64,000 bases of DNA from Bagarius yarrelli (GCA_005784505.1 VCAZ01000022.1:588799-652798); one strand, 5' to 3'; shown: positions 18,313-47,004, counted from the first letter of the stretch. Program-made: numbers and translations. Notes: generated by a model from the sequence alone, not told the origin.

Positions 18313-19929
18313 GCTTTCTACCTGAATTTTAAGTATTAGAACCTGAACCAACATACAAATACACTGCAATACAATACAAGTACCGATGAAACTGACCTTG
18401 CTAAGCAAATCATGCCAGGGTTTAAAACTTATTCTAAACTCCATGTGTTCCATATTGTTACACTAACGTGTTTATGCTGCGGAATTATTATATACTAGAT
18501 ATTGTGATATATAAATATGTAATCAAGATCCAAATAAACTAAAATTTTAGGAATTAAAAACAATATAAATCGAGGGTGTCATGCAGTGAGGTGGTACATG
18601 TTATATATTAATGTAACATAGGAGGGAGTTCATTATTGAAGCATGCTACATAGGCATGAAAAGTAGAGGAACCATTGTTTTTCTTCCACAGTTTAGTCTT
18701 GTTAAGGCTGTTTTGTTTTGAGGACTGACTGGAGAGAGCACCCGCTTTACTAATCGGTAGTCGAGTAAAGTAAATGGTGAACAGGGTCCACCTGGCCCGA
18801 CCTGGTTCCAGACTTTTGGCTGATTTGATTGTCTTTATCTATCAGTAGCTCAGCACAGCACCACAATTTTAATGTTGCTTTAAGCTCCAACAGTTCTTCA
18901 TTATCATAGTCCCTGCGTATGGGTAACGTTCAGCTGGGGTACCTTATCGTTGAGACGGGGGAGAGGGTGTACATCTGTAGAAGATGGTTCAATGAGTGGC
19001 TTGTTCTCACTTTCCTGATAGCCTGCATTTAGATACTTCTTATATAAAGAGCTCCAAATCTGTATTATTTTAACAAAAACCAAAAAAAAAGTTAACCATA
19101 GAAACAGCAAATTTACATATACTAATTTACATACTGCTTTCAAAAGTCATTTCTGGGTAGATTTACTGTAAGAAAGCCCAGGCGGCTGAGTAAAAAAAGA
19201 CAACAACAAAAAACAGGTGCATCCTGTAGTGACGGTCGTTAAACCGGAACCAGAACTTATATTTATGAATACATAAAGTAGACGTACAACGTTGCATAAA
19301 TGTTTGCCAACCTTGTGAAATTAACCATAAAATATCTGGTCTGTGAATGTAACTGCGCTGGTTTAAGTCAATACACTTTTTTATTTGTTGTGCACGAAAT
19401 TCTCAAAATTACCACATCCACTAAATTAAATTGAATTAAATTTGTAAAAATCCCGGATTTTAACTATTCTATTGCCAATTTCACAAGTGATATTACTGAT
19501 TTGGAGTAAACTCCTAAAACATTTAGTAGATTTGATTAGGTTGATTAACAGATTTATGCAAAAAAAAAAACAATTTATCTGATATATTTTACAGCAGTTT
19601 AATTTAGGAAATATTTTCATCCACAAATGTAACATAAGGGAAGTAAATTTATCCACAGTGTCTGCATGACATGTTTAAAATCATATTAAGTTTATATCAT
19701 ATTTATATCACCTAAAATCATTCAATTTGCTGAAATACAGTTAAATGTATGGCTAAATCAGGAAATAAAAACTACACCTGCCCAACAGTGCATGGGGGTT
19801 AATGGAAAGGAAACTCTGTGGACTAATAACCTCTCTAAAACATGTTGTGTTTATTAGTCTGATTATGAACAGAGAAATTTTACTTCTGATCAAACCTAAT
19901 TTAAAAAGAGGTTTAAATGGCAGATACCT
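18313..19929. other. Intergenic DNA between the IGHV array and REST
   Basis: AT-rich. No exon, RNA gene or V relic is supported. The open frames here (for example 18,904-19,143) lack domains and coding bias. Confidence 0.5.
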
Positions 19930-20030
19930 TTATCAGGAAAGTCTTCCCATTGAGGGTTGAGGGCCTTGCCCAGGGGTCCAGCAGTCATAGCTTGGAGGTG
20001 CTGGGAATTAAACTCCAGCACCTTGTACGT
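19930..20030 (-). mobile_element. tRNA-derived SINE fragment, L2-type family
   Basis: Core GGGCCTTGCCCAGGGGTCCA and GTGCTGGGAATTAAACTCC, truncated on both sides. Confidence 0.7.
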
Positions 20031-20034
20031 TAAA

Positions 20035-20150
20035 AAATCTTAAATCAATAGATTTTGGTAGAAATTCCTAGAGAAAATGAAGTCAATACACATCAGCCTC
20101 AAACTCTCATTCTAACTGTGAAGCATGGTGGTGGGAGCATCAAGATTTAA
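20035..20150 (+). mobile_element. Tc1/mariner relic fragment
   Basis: The plus strand holds ACTGTGAAGCATGGTGGTGG, which encodes Thr-Val-Lys-His-Gly-Gly-Gly-Ser, a conserved stretch of Tc1-like transposases between the catalytic acidic residues. Flanks are degraded. Confidence 0.75.
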
Positions 20151-20889
20151 TATTATTATGAGGCTACGCAGGGTCAAAAACTGGATAAAACATATCCCAC
20201 TGCATCCCATTTTTTACAGAATCATATTCGTTAATGATACAGTTAAAGTCACCAGGGTAAAAAACCCTATTCATAGTTCCGAAACTAGTTTTCTTACCCC
20301 AGCTGTAAGTATCAGAGCCTAAAACAACATACATTTCAAACCACACATGAAACTCAGGAATTGAACTTTTGTGCTAAACAAATTAGTTCTTATTGTGCAA
20401 ATGGCCGACATGTTCAGGCTAGCAAACACCGTCACGGCAGCCTTTTAATAAATCATTTGGGGGTGAATAATAACTTGATTCTTATACAGCATCTACATAT
20501 TTTGTGAATCTACACAAAAAAAGAAAGATTTTTCTGTCTGCTATTTATTTTACTTTATTCTGCTAAAATGCTAAGCTGAAAAAATATTCCTGTAACATCA
20601 TTTTGCTTTTACAACAATTATATCATGTCACATTATTCTTTTTGTCCATTTATTTAATGTTGTGGAACATACTAAAAATGTATTGTTTCCTTCTAGTAGT
20701 GGCTATAAACAGGGTTTTTCTAACCCTCTCTTGAAGTTGCAGCTCGCCCTCTGCTGAGTGTGTGGATAACTGCAATTAGAACCGAATTATAAACTGATGC
20801 AAACCAATACAACAAAGTCTTTTTTCTATTGCCAAATTCAATCGCTTGTCCAAACATCTTCTCCAAATATATAACTTACATATAAACCC

Positions 20890-21125
20890 CTGAGCCTGGT
20901 TTCTCCAAAGGTTTTTTTTCCTTATTTTTCTACTAACGGAGTTTTGATTCCTTGCCGCTGTCACCTCTGGCTTACATAGTTGGGGACTCTTTATTTAAAG
21001 ATACTAGTTAACTAGTTTTAGTAAGTGTTCACTGTATTGTTCTGTTTGATTTGATTCTGTAAAGCCCCTTTGACACAATCTCTATTGTTTAGAAGCGCGA
21101 TAGAAATAAAGGCGACTTAACGTGA
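20890..21125. mobile_element. Interspersed fish repeat of unassigned family
   Basis: Contains CTGTAAAGCCCCTTTGACAC and AAGCGCGATAGAAATAAAGG, resembling a terminal segment that recurs in many fish genomes (GCGCTATAGAAATAAA type). I cannot assign it to a named element. Confidence 0.5.
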
Positions 21126-21189
21126 AAACATTCCTGAGTTCTAAATTGATATCATTCGTGCATGTACTTCAGAACCGAGAACCAATTGT

Positions 21190-21500
21190 GGCGTTGTTAA
21201 CATGTCTTGTGTTTGAATCGTCTATTGTCAATAGTAAGAATGAGGCTGCTAGTAAGAATGAAGCTCAATGTGGTCTCAGATTCCTGTTCTGGGCTTGGAG
21301 AAGTTAACGTCGATGTAGTCTCCTTTTGTACCGCATCTGCCTCCAGGCTTGACGTGTATTCTGAGATGGTTGTCCACACAGCATGGTTGTAAATAGAGGT
21401 TATTCGAGTTACTGTAGCCTTTCCGCTATTCTCCCATTGAACTCCCGCAATAACAAGGGCTTTCAACCCACGGATCAGCCGATCGCTCAAGGTTTTCTGC
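21190..21500 (-). mobile_element. Tc1/mariner relic retaining a 132-codon open frame
   Basis: On the minus strand, the sequence through GGAAAGGCTACAGTAACTCG, ATCTCAGAATACACGTCAAG and AGAACAGGAATCTGAGACC follows the internal sequence of a common fish Tc1-like element. The open frame at 21,197-21,595 is a by-product: it is not in the transposase frame and shows no transposase motifs. Confidence 0.65.
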
Positions 21501-21599
21501 AGACACTCAGGAGATGTTTGTGTGTCTACGAAATACACACATATTTGGAAATACTCAAGCCAGCTCATCTGGAACCAACGACTATGCTTGATCACTCAA

Positions 21600-22704
21600 A
21601 TTCAGCTAAATAAATAATTCGATCTATAAAAATGTTGACAAGAATAATGTAATGCAAGCAACATTCAACTTTGAGTGCAATTTTTTTATTGATATACTAA
21701 TTTATAACATACCAGTACATAGAATCACAACACTTTCTAAAAACATTTCAATAGATTCGATGTTAGTAACTGTAATAATGAGCTACAAACCCCGCTGGGC
21801 TACAAACCACATATTTAAAATTTCCAATAAACTTTTAACAGTAATAGCACTAATTATCTAACAATCTAATCTAAGTTTTAAGTAGATTTATTTACAGAAG
21901 TGAATTTGTGGGGCAGGAGAGTTTTTTTTTTCCACTTTGGTATGTCCCAATACACAATATTGCACTTATTAAAAAACTGTCTTTAATGGCACTGAGATAC
22001 AGACTTGGACAGCCATGGAAAAATAAGCACGGCTTCGTTTCATCAAATCAGTGGCACAAGGTTCGAATTACAATACGGTTGGATGACACATGAAGTACAA
22101 ATAAAAGTACAGGAAAAAGATTGTCAGATGCATCAACAAATGAAAAGAAAGAACTCGAGTGACACCAACCAGGTTTCCAAGAGGGTTTCTCCTTCCACCA
22201 TTTGCAGTTTGTCTGATGTGCTACAAAGTTAACTTTGCTAACGAGCAAGCGAACATTACACTATGCAGTCCAGGAAAACAATGCGTACTTTTCAAATTTT
22301 GGCAAACAATCTTTGGCCCAAATTATGAAGCTAAATGCAAAGAAACTTTCTTGAGTGCCCAAAACTTTAAAGTACAAAGTTAACATACAAAAAAAATACC
22401 TGCTGCTTGATTTTGTACAAATTATGAATAATTCCCCATAGGAGTAAAAGTGATCAGTTTGTGATACCATGTTGTGTAACAGTTCCAGGAACTCGCGTCG
22501 AAAGTTTGTGTGATAAACGTGATCGAGTGATTACCTTCTGAGAGTACAAAAAATGCCAATCAGCTAAAACTCACCATGATAAAATAAGGGTAGATGATTG
22601 AAATGGCCTCTTAAGTCAACTTGCCAAATCATTCAACCCTCATCAACTGTAAAGAACGCTGAAGGCACGGGTCAAGATGATGGAATGGTTGTAGCGCTGG
22701 GAGG
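21600..22704 (-). other. Likely REST 3' untranslated region
   Basis: Follows the REST stop directly. Minus-strand AATAAA signals occur near 21,685 and 21,890 (TTTATT on the plus strand). No other gene is visible. The exact poly(A) site cannot be set from sequence. Confidence 0.5.
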
Positions 22705-24839
22705 TTAGGTCTGCTTGTTCCCCTGCGTTGCAGCGTCCAGGTAATAGACGTTAACCAGGTGGCGATTGAGATGCCGTCTGTAGTCCATCTCCAGTGGGAA
22801 GGTGCGGTCACAGAAGACACAGGTATGACTGAGCAGCTGTGTTGGTGATGGAAGCTCCTCAGTCGGTGTTTCCGGAAGTTTCCCGTTGAGCCCGGAATCG
22901 TAGCTTACTTCCGAGGCACAGTCGCTGATGTCGCTTCCTCCGTCGTGGCTGTGAATGCCCTCGTCGTCCTCACCCTCCTGAGGTTTGCTACATGGCGGTT
23001 TGGAAAGATCCAGTGTTGGACTATCTGTGCCACTATCGACATCTGCAGATGTCTGTGCAGCAGTGGGCTTCACGCCTGTGACCTCTAAACACGGCTTTTC
23101 TGGTAGATTTGTGGTTGTGTTTAGGTCCTCAGAAGTGGGAGACAGCTTCTCAGTTGACAGTTGACCTTTTGCTGTACTGGACTGCATTTTTTCAGGCTCA
23201 GGGGAGCGTTGCAGAGCTTTTGCTACCTCATCAGTCCCTATCAATGTGCTTGGGACCTGAACACTTACTGCTGCCATGTTTGACTTTCTACCTTGCCTGC
23301 CATTGGCCTTTGACTCCTTCACCTGTTCAGGCGCGCTCATGCTTGTTTGTGGGCTGTTTGCAACCTTACTGTGTTTTGCCTTCTTTGTCCGTGGAGAGGG
23401 GGCAGTCTCAGCTATTTTCCGTTTTGTCTTTTTTGGCTTGGCCTCCTCATGAGTTTGAGACTCTACAACATCACAGTTCTGTTTCCTGGTTGCCTTCTTG
23501 GCTGGTACCTTTTTGGACCCTTTAACATTTTCCAAATCTCTTTTCTTCCCATAATTTTTCTGGAGGTTGCTTTCTTTCTCCAGCCTTTCTTTTTCTGCCC
23601 ATTCCTCTTCCTCCCTCTGCTTCAGCTCTTTCTCTCTCTTCTCTTTTTCTACTCTCTCACTCTCTCTTCTTCTCCTCTCCTCCTCCTTCAGCTTGTTCTC
23701 TCTCTCCAGCTTCTCTCTTTCTTTTCGTTCATCCTCCTTCTTTTTCTCTCTCTCCTTTATTTCTTTCTCCACCCTCTCCTTTTCTCTTTTTTCCATCCGC
23801 ACATTTTCCCTCATTTCTTGCTCAATTCTTTCCTTTTCCTGTCGCTCATTTGTTCTCTTGTGCTCCTCTTCCTCCCTCTGCTTATGTTCTTTGTCTTTCT
23901 TTGCTCTCTCTATAATTCCATCATCCTGTCTCTTCCTTTCTGTTTTTTCCTCCTGCTCTTTCTGCTTCGGCTCTTTTGCTCTGGTTTCTTTCTCCATCTT
24001 TTGCTTCTCCTGCCTTTTCTCAAGATCTGTTCTTTTCTCCACATCAGAAACATCCTGATGTTTGGTGAGCATCTCTTTCTTTTCCTTTGCAGCCTTTTCT
24101 TCTTTTTTGGCACGACCTTTAGAGACTTTCTCTGCGGATTTGGCAACCTTATCTGCTTTTTTCACCTCCTTTTCTTTCTTTGCGTCTTGTTTCTCAGCAC
24201 AGAGAACATTTTCCTTGACTCTTAGTTTCTTGTTGCTTGTTTCTTTTCCTTCGTTTCTTGCTGATGCTCTTTTCTCTGCTCTCTTCTCGGATGTCTTTTC
24301 TTTCAAGGGTTCGGATGCGGACTTTTTGGCACCCTCACTATCCAGGTTCATCTTTCCACTCTTTTTAATGGAGAGGTTGATGGGGCCTGCACTCGACTCG
24401 ACATCCTCAGACAACTCTGCTTTTCTTCTGTCCCTCGTCCTCGGTTCTGCTGCCGACTTCAATTCTTCACCGTCTGCTTTCTTTACCCTCAACCTGACCT
24501 TGGACACATCCATGGAGATGTCTGAGCATCCTGGGTGCCTGGACTTGATGTGGTACTGCAGATTGCATTTCTTGGATGCAGCATACTTGCAGACGGGACA
24601 GAGAAACTGCCGTGGATTAACATGCAGCTCCACATGCTTTTTGAAATTGCTGCGATCAGCCGTCTTGTACTGGCAGAAGGGGCAGCTGAGCGGTTTGGGT
24701 CCGTTATGTACTTGCCTGGCGTGACGGGTCACCTCGTGTTGATTGGCTGCCAAATAGCTGCAGCTGTCGCATTTGAACGGCCGCTCACCTGGTGTAGAGA
24801 CACGTGGTCAGGATTTGTTTGTAAATTTTTGGAAGGGGT

Positions 24840-24875
<36 letters not shown>

Positions 24876-26542
24876 ATGCAGGATAAAAACATACACCAAT
24901 TAAAGTTTAGTTAATAAAGGCGTATCGTACAAACCTTTTACCATTTTATTCCGACGCATCTGGATGCATGGTGTATAATAAAGAAACAAAATTCAGTGAA
25001 ATATTACAGAGTGGACAAGGACTCTTTCCAACCACAATAATACAGGGATTAATAAAGAAAGCCAGACAGCAAGAAATTCTGGTCACATGTTAGTGACAAA
25101 GCAGGTTTTGCTCCCTGCCAGTGCAAAAGCAAGTCGATTCGGAATGAGTGCCAATTTTAAAGAATATTCTTGGAGGCAGGAACACCTACAGACACCAGAC
25201 AGCCAACCGTAATGATCAGACACCTGGCTATTATCTGCGCATGTGGTTCTTCCGTGAGTTGTCTTCGTGTATGATGTAGCATTAAAATTTCCCCCTTCAC
25301 TGGGTCTACAAGGTCCAAACCTATTCCATTCTGGTTCCTAGAAAGTCATATTTGGGGTAAAAGAGCTTGAGAGCCACGACCTCACACATCACATCTGCGG
25401 TGAAGTCAAGGATAGACTGGATCACCTGTTATCTGTACCTAACCTTACTAACATTGTTAGTAGCTTTAGTTGAGGAATATGTGACTTACCCGAGTGCGTC
25501 CTTAAGTGTCGTGTAAGATGAGTCTTCTGAGAGCTTGAATAGTCGCAGTAAACACACTGGAAAGGACGCTCACCTAGACAACGAATTGATTGTAATTATT
25601 AACATGTAACACAATCATATTGTTGATTGATCTTGTGTCCTTTCGAGGTTGCATACCGGTGTGTGTGCGAATGTGTTGGATGTAGTTGTTCTTCCTGTCG
25701 GAAAAGTAGCTGCACTGGTTGCACGTGAAGAGCTTGCTGGGAAAATGATTCCTTAGGTGTTTCTTCCAGTGATACTGGCTGACGGTGGAGTACGGACAGA
25801 TGGTGCACCTGAACACTCGTTGCTCGTCGCCTTCGTTCTTGTGATGCCGCAGGTGTGCGACGTAGTGGTCGTAACGGTTGGTGTTGTAGCCGCAGCGTTC
25901 ACAGCAGATCACGCCCTTGGTGCAGTTTTCGGACGATTTTTGCTGGGGTGGATTCGATTCCTCGTCGGAAACTCCGCTGCCGGACTTCTCGGCGATCAGT
26001 TTTTTGGCGCTGTGGACGCGGATGTGCTGGACAAATTCTTCTTCGCACTCAGCCTGAAAGTGGCACGGCTTACAGTAGAACGGTTTCTTCTTTCGTTTCT
26101 TGGTAGGTTTGGTCGCTGAATTTGGCTCAGGGATGGAACCCGATTTAGGCTTTGGCGAAGCTTCCCCGCGAGGTGCTTTCTTCGAAAGGTCCGTAGGTGC
26201 GGTCTCGACAGTTCGCTCGACAGCGCCTTTTTCTACGCTGTTTTCTTCGATCCCGGTCGCTTCGTCCATAGTTTCTGCTGTCTCGTCATAGCTGTAGTGG
26301 ACCACGTTCTCGTCCTCGCTGTCGGAGTAACTACAGCAGCCGACATTTTTAAGCTCTGCCATTTGCTTCTCTTCCTCCGGCGGGGGCTCTGAGTTTAGGG
26401 CCACATTGGCCAACATGACAAGCTGGGGCACGGGAAGCTCTGTGCCAGAAATCACGTTTACCTCAGGTCCTTCATGGAGTGAAGCCCCTCCAGAGGATGC
26501 AAAGACATCCGTGCAGAGATTAAACACGGTCTGAGAGGCCAT
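22705..26542 (-). CDS. rest: RE1-silencing transcription factor (REST/NRSF), three coding exons
   Basis: The exons are 25,657-26,542, 25,490-25,573 (84 bp) and 22,705-24,788, and they join in frame to 1,017 residues. REST is a nuclear repressor that binds RE1/NRSE sites and silences neuronal genes. Residues ~34-50 (TELPVPQLVMLANVALN) match the Sin3-binding N-terminus. Eight C2H2 fingers follow: four in exon 1 (from ~157), one in exon 2 (FQCVYCDYSSSQKTHLTRH) and three at the start of exon 3, ending KKCNLQYHIKSRH. A very long Lys/Glu-rich region (~485-765) comes next. A C-terminal finger (HTCVFCDRTFPLEMDYRRH), the CoREST-binding type, lies near 980-1000. I chose MASQTVF because a TTTCAG acceptor lies just upstream. 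The 5' UTR exon is not located. Confidence 0.96.
23560..24200 (-). other. rest: Lys/Glu-rich low-complexity segment in REST exon 3
   Basis: Within the REST reading frame there are about 210 residues dominated by E, K and R, with imperfect repeats such as EREKKKEDERKEREKLE. It probably forms a long charged helix. The antisense strand is accidentally open for 292 and 163 codons as a result. Confidence 0.9.
24841..24871. repeat. (CA)n microsatellite in REST intron
   Basis: Pure CA run about 50 bp from the exon 3 acceptor. Confidence 0.95.
24880..25480 (-). other. REST intron between coding exons 2 and 3
   Basis: No repeat family or extra exon is recognised. Borders are GTAAGT and ACACCAG. Confidence 0.7.
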
Positions 26543-26809
26543 GCTAGCACAGCTGAAAGACACATGATTCTGTTCATGAAACAATCTTAATCTAACTACC
26601 TAATAAATAAACGATATTTCTTCTCACAATCCATGTATAATTTCTTTTTAGTTGCCGGATCATTTTTTCTCATGATAAATAGATCAATGTCATATTCATT
26701 ATTGTTCTTAAGACATTTCATTTTTTCTTTGCACATTTTCTTAAACTGTCGCATAATATGGGTTTTTTTCCTCCCCTCAGAGACGTTCTTTTGCCCCACT
26801 AAGTTACCC

Positions 26810-26820
26810 CCCCCCCCCCA
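26810..26820. repeat. Poly(C) run
   Basis: Eleven or so consecutive C in the upstream region or intron of REST. A weak spot for assembly. Confidence 0.9.
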
Positions 26821-27207
26821 CTTCATGTCATGTTCAACTATGCGGCCATTTTCCCACCACAGCGAAACGCTTCACCTTCCCAAAAAAGTTTCTCCGTTCG
26901 TGTTCACAGTTTACATTCCTACATTTTTCCCCAGACAAATATTTTTACAAAATGAAACTTTTTCTTTAAAAAAAAAAACAACGGAGCGTTGGTTGGACAG
27001 CTCCCAGATTCAGGAAATAAAATCAGCCATGACGGAATGACGAGGGGAGGAAAACACTCCATATTGGATTTAAAAGTTTTTACGACACGTCGTATAATCT
27101 GATGACTTGTTTTTGTCTCCTTTACGGTTAAAAAGCCGATTAAAAGTTTCAAAAGTATTTCTGACTTTTGAAATCACGTCCGATTAAAGGTCGCTGTCCA
27201 GCTTACA

Positions 27208-27267
<60 letters not shown>
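27208..27267. repeat. (TC)n(AC)n compound microsatellite
   Basis: A CT run followed directly by a long CA run. Confidence 0.95.
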
Positions 27268-27268
<1 letters not shown>

Positions 27269-27699
27269 CAGTAAGTGTTATAAGCTGTTACACGCCACTG
27301 TGTTGAACTTGTGCTATAAATCCTGCTAGTCAGGGTTAGTTAACTAACTTCAGCTAGCTATTTATCCGGAAGAATACATAATCGCAAGAATAATACTAGT
27401 TAATTGTTGTTATTTTCGACGATTTTAATAGAATGGCGTGTTAAATGTGTATTTCCAGAAAAAAGCAAGCGTGTTTGTGTGTGAGTGTGTGTTAGCCGTG
27501 GTCCTGATCTCTATTGCTGGACAGCGCCTTTCGCACACCCTGCCACCATTTTACAAACCTACACACTTTTACTGAACTCCGAAAAGGAAATAAAACAAGT
27601 GCAAAGTGCGATTTTTAAATTTAAACGTATCTTATTTCGACTGAAAACTCACCCTCTGCGTTTCTCCGATGTTTTTGCGACGTTTTGTTACACTTTTTG

Positions 27700-27970
27700 A
27701 AAGGACTCAAAACTAACTTTTCGGTTAAACTTGTTCAGGGAAGTAGGAGCCTCGACGCATTCCTACACAGCTGCGTGGCGGTGTCCCAAACGCCACGAAA
27801 CGCCCTAGATAGGTAGACTAGATAGGCTACAAAACAGTAGACTCCTACGCACTACGTAGGGCGCTGCTTGACCAATAGAGAGCCGTTTGGAAGTGTGCTC
27901 GCGTTCCGCGTTACGTCACCGCGTTGCACGAGGACGAGAGTGTTAGCTCGGCCTGTGTTTAGTAAGTTAC
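27700..27970. promoter_or_regulatory. Possible CpG-rich promoter region upstream of REST
   Basis: The local sequence is richer in CpG than its surroundings (GCGTTCCGCGTTACGTCACC), with a CRE/ATF-like TTACGTCA near 27,911. It lies upstream of REST on the minus strand, where a non-coding first exon is expected. Direction and transcription start are inference. Confidence 0.35.
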
Positions 27971-27979
27971 ACGACTAGT

Positions 27980-30110
27980 GTTTTATTTATCATGGCGGTG
28001 CATCAAGTGAAACAGATACTTGAACCGAAAACACATTATTTCCGATTATATCAAAATATTTGCGATTACTTGTGTACAACTTTTTGCTGATTTATTAGTT
28101 GTTGGTGGAATTTATTCACTTTTGTAAAGAGTGACGTCACCAGCTGACACTGGCCCTGTTCGGATAAGATTAGTTTATCAAGTAAACATCTGCTTACATC
28201 TGCTAACATCTGCTAAGTGACAAACCGTTCACATCCCTACAGAATTAATAAAAATGTGACATATATATGTGGTATATATGAAAAACGTATTTTAGTTTAG
28301 CAGCCATTGCAGAAAACAGCTGGAATTTTAACATTTTCTTATTAAAGAAATTCTGGAAAAACAACAACAACAACAAAAAAAACAATAGTGTTGACAACAT
28401 GTTTATGGTGCCGGTATGCTGAATTTTCTTTATATACAATTCCAAGCTTTTCCCATAGGGGGCACTAGAGGGAAGAATGTGGATGTAATGACAGTGATAA
28501 AAGAAGGAGACGAGAATAGAAATAATAGTAATGAAAGTTGTAATTAGTATCAATAAATATTTCTTTAGATTTCCCTTAAACCACTTCACCTTATTTAAAA
28601 CAAATAAGCTCGTAACTAATATTTCTCCAGATTCTATTATTGGCCATCCTCCCATCAGAGATTGATATATTGATATTAGGAAAGTTCAAAATCTAGAAGG
28701 TCTGCCAAATGCTGTAAATGTGTTGCGTGTAAATTTGCTCTCAAGTAGCTTCGTTCCTACAAGCAAAGCTGTTTGTGTTTTACAAGTTTATTACTATAAC
28801 TGATTTAATGGTCTTGTTCCAAATCGCAAAGACGTCTCAACTATTGAAGAGAATCTTTGATGTATTAGATATAGAGCTGGCCTCAATCATCGATTTGTTG
28901 GTGGAAATAATGAGGATCTGTGATTTTGAAAGCAATAATAATAGTAATCAGTGATTGCTTGTTTAAATGAATGGAAATTATTGGGGTTTTTTATTGGAAA
29001 TTGGTGATTGATAATTTAAAACAAACTACAATAATCAGTAATTGGTTAGTTAAAACAGTGGGAATCAGTGAGTCGTTCTAGGGGATAAGGCTGTCGGAAA
29101 CTCTCTGGATGGCAATTGGAAATACCTGCTAAAAGTGTTTGTAGAAATTGTCATTAGCTCTGGATTTTAAAACGAGGCTAAGAAAAAAAAATCGAGCAGC
29201 AACAAACATGAACATATTTATTTAAATTCGTATTATGTGGACATCAGTTATGCAAATAGGTAAAAATCCTTAGGCAGCAGCCGAACCAAACAAAAATCAG
29301 CTGACCTCAGCACAGGAAATCCTCTTAAATGTTTTTTATACATCAGACATACTGTATCAGTCAGAATTTCCAGACATGAATTAAAAACGTTTTCCTTTTC
29401 CTTTGTCGTCACATGGTTTAAAAAAAGAAACCTTGCTGGATCTGCTTTGATAGACAGAAACATCTGCTCTAATACAAACCGAAGCCCAGTCCTTTCCGCT
29501 GGCATGTAGGATCAGCTAACACACCCCTGTTAGAGTTTCCTCCAAAGTCATTTCACTTTACCATGACAAAGTATCAGAATAATGATAAAATGTTGATGAA
29601 ACCTTGGCTAGTTTTAGCAGGAAACCTTTAAAACCTTGCTAACGCTTTGCTAGTTTCTATTTTTATGGAGATCTGAGGGTTTCGTGCGCAGGGTAATTGT
29701 CATACTAAAACATTGTCTACTCTTAGTAGTTACAGTGACAAAAATGTTTAAAGAAACATTTGTGGGCTATCAAATGTAAGGTTTCTGGTTCTTGTTTCTT
29801 ATGTCATCTTTATGCTTTATGTTTATGTTTGTTTTGTGTTCATGGTTATTTGTTCATGTTTTTAGTTCACCTTGGTTCTGCTCATGCTTGTGTTTACTTT
29901 CTGTTCCGTCCTGGTCATTTGATCCATGTGCCCCTTATGTTCCTATCACGTGATCCCCTTGTCAATGTGTTTTGTTCCTATGTGTTTGTTCAGTGCTTAT
30001 TTACCCCAACGTTGCCTTGTGTCTTGGTGCATTTTTGTTTGTATACGATCGCGGTGAGTCTTGTCTAATGTGCCTAGTCAGTTTGTTAGTTTCATGCCTA
30101 GTATTAAAGT
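27980..30110. other. Intergenic DNA between REST and B4GALT1
   Basis: No gene supported. The open frame at 29,760-30,068 is hydrophobic low-complexity translation of a TTT/ATG-rich stretch. The one at 28,245-28,655 has no domain. Confidence 0.5.
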
Positions 30111-30111
30111 C

Positions 30112-30345
30112 AAGGCAGTGGTGGCTCAAATGGTTAAGGTGCTGAGTTGTTGATCTAAAGTCGTTAAACTGAAGACCAGGAAGACCCGAGTTTAGGCCCC
30201 ACCACCACCACCACCAGCCAGCCAGCCACTGTTGGGTCCTTGAGCAAGACTCTTAACCCTTCACTGCATCATAGCTGGGCCTGTGCTCTGATACCAACTT
30301 ACTAAGATGAGATATAAGAAGAAAGAGTTTCACTGTGCTGTAAAT
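30112..30345 (+). mobile_element. tRNA-derived SINE, near full length
   Basis: Starts with a tRNA-like head (GTGGCTCAAATGGTTAAGGT), then a (CCA)n/(CCAG)n stretch and TGGGTCCTTGAGCAAGACTC. It ends in a tRNA-unlike tail. Confidence 0.7.
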
Positions 30346-31372
30346 GTGATAAAATCGACATTTTCTTAATAAATTAACAAATGTACAGTATTATGATGTA
30401 ACCCCCATAGCAACCACCAGGTGGTGGTGTAAACACTCAAAATGCTCACATTGTAATTATTTTCCGTTTTTTCTCCCACATAAAAAAATAAGATTTTTAA
30501 TTTACGTGTTTAAACTTATATATTTTTTAAAAAAATTGTTTTAAATATTAGGGATTTAATTGTGCATTTTGAGGCGAATTAAAAATAGTTTAAACAAACG
30601 AAAATAGAAATTCGTTTAAATTAATATTTAGATATTTCTATACACAATAAAAGAAAGAAGAAAGATGGATGGATGGATGGATGGATAAATGGACGTGTTA
30701 GTGGCTGAATGGACGCTCGAGTTATTTCCCCTGAACCCGATGACGTGTGTTAGCTGCTTAGAGCGCGAGGCGTATCTCATGTCTCAGTGTAACGGGAACC
30801 ACAGCGCACTGAAGAACATTAGACACGACTTACTTTCTTTTCTTTTTTTTAATATAAAAACGTTCCACGGATTTAATTTTCTTATTTTTTCCCCTTTTTA
30901 ACGCACGTTCGGATACCGTAAAGTTGTTTTTTTATTTTAAGCCGGCGGATAAACATAAAGAAAAAGCTAAGTGGAAGAAGGGAAAAAAAGGTCGAAAGTA
31001 CGTTAGAAAGTAAACTTAGCTTAGGCTAGCCAGTTAGCCGAGTGAACATGCTAAGGCTAATTAATCCGTGACATAGTCATGGGTTTGCCCAAAAAAATCG
31101 TGTTTTAGTGTAATTTCTGTTTTATTTTTTTAGTTTTGTAAGACTAAATGCTTGTTAAACTAAAACAGGTAACTTTAGAATAATAGCTGGGGGTTTTTTA
31201 GGGGGTAAAGAAACTTTTTTCCCCCTTTTTTTCCCCCTCAGGCACTGGATATCCCCCCCCTCAGAATTCGGTTATAACTCGAATGTAGCTGCTTGTGTAT
31301 TTGTAGTTGAAACAGGCTACACCGTTAGCATAACGACTTGCTGAATAGAAGTGTGGCGACTTTTGTTCGAAG

Positions 31373-47004
<15,632 letters not shown>

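Noticed and set aside
21197..21595. 132-codon minus-strand open frame downstream of REST
   Set aside because: The DNA follows a known fish Tc1-like element, and the frame is not the transposase frame, so it is a chance open frame in a fossil.
23347..24225. 292-codon plus-strand open frame rich in Phe, Leu and Ser
   Set aside because: It is the antisense shadow of the Lys/Glu-rich REST coding sequence. The minus-strand frame has zinc fingers, conserved introns and family identity.
28245..28655. 136-codon minus-strand open frame between REST and B4GALT1
   Set aside because: Hydrophobic AT-rich translation with no domain, no splice context and no neighbour support.
29760..30068. 102-codon plus-strand frame with membrane-like composition
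   Set aside because: Comes from a T/G-rich repeat-like stretch. Phe/Cys/Leu composition is expected from the base bias.
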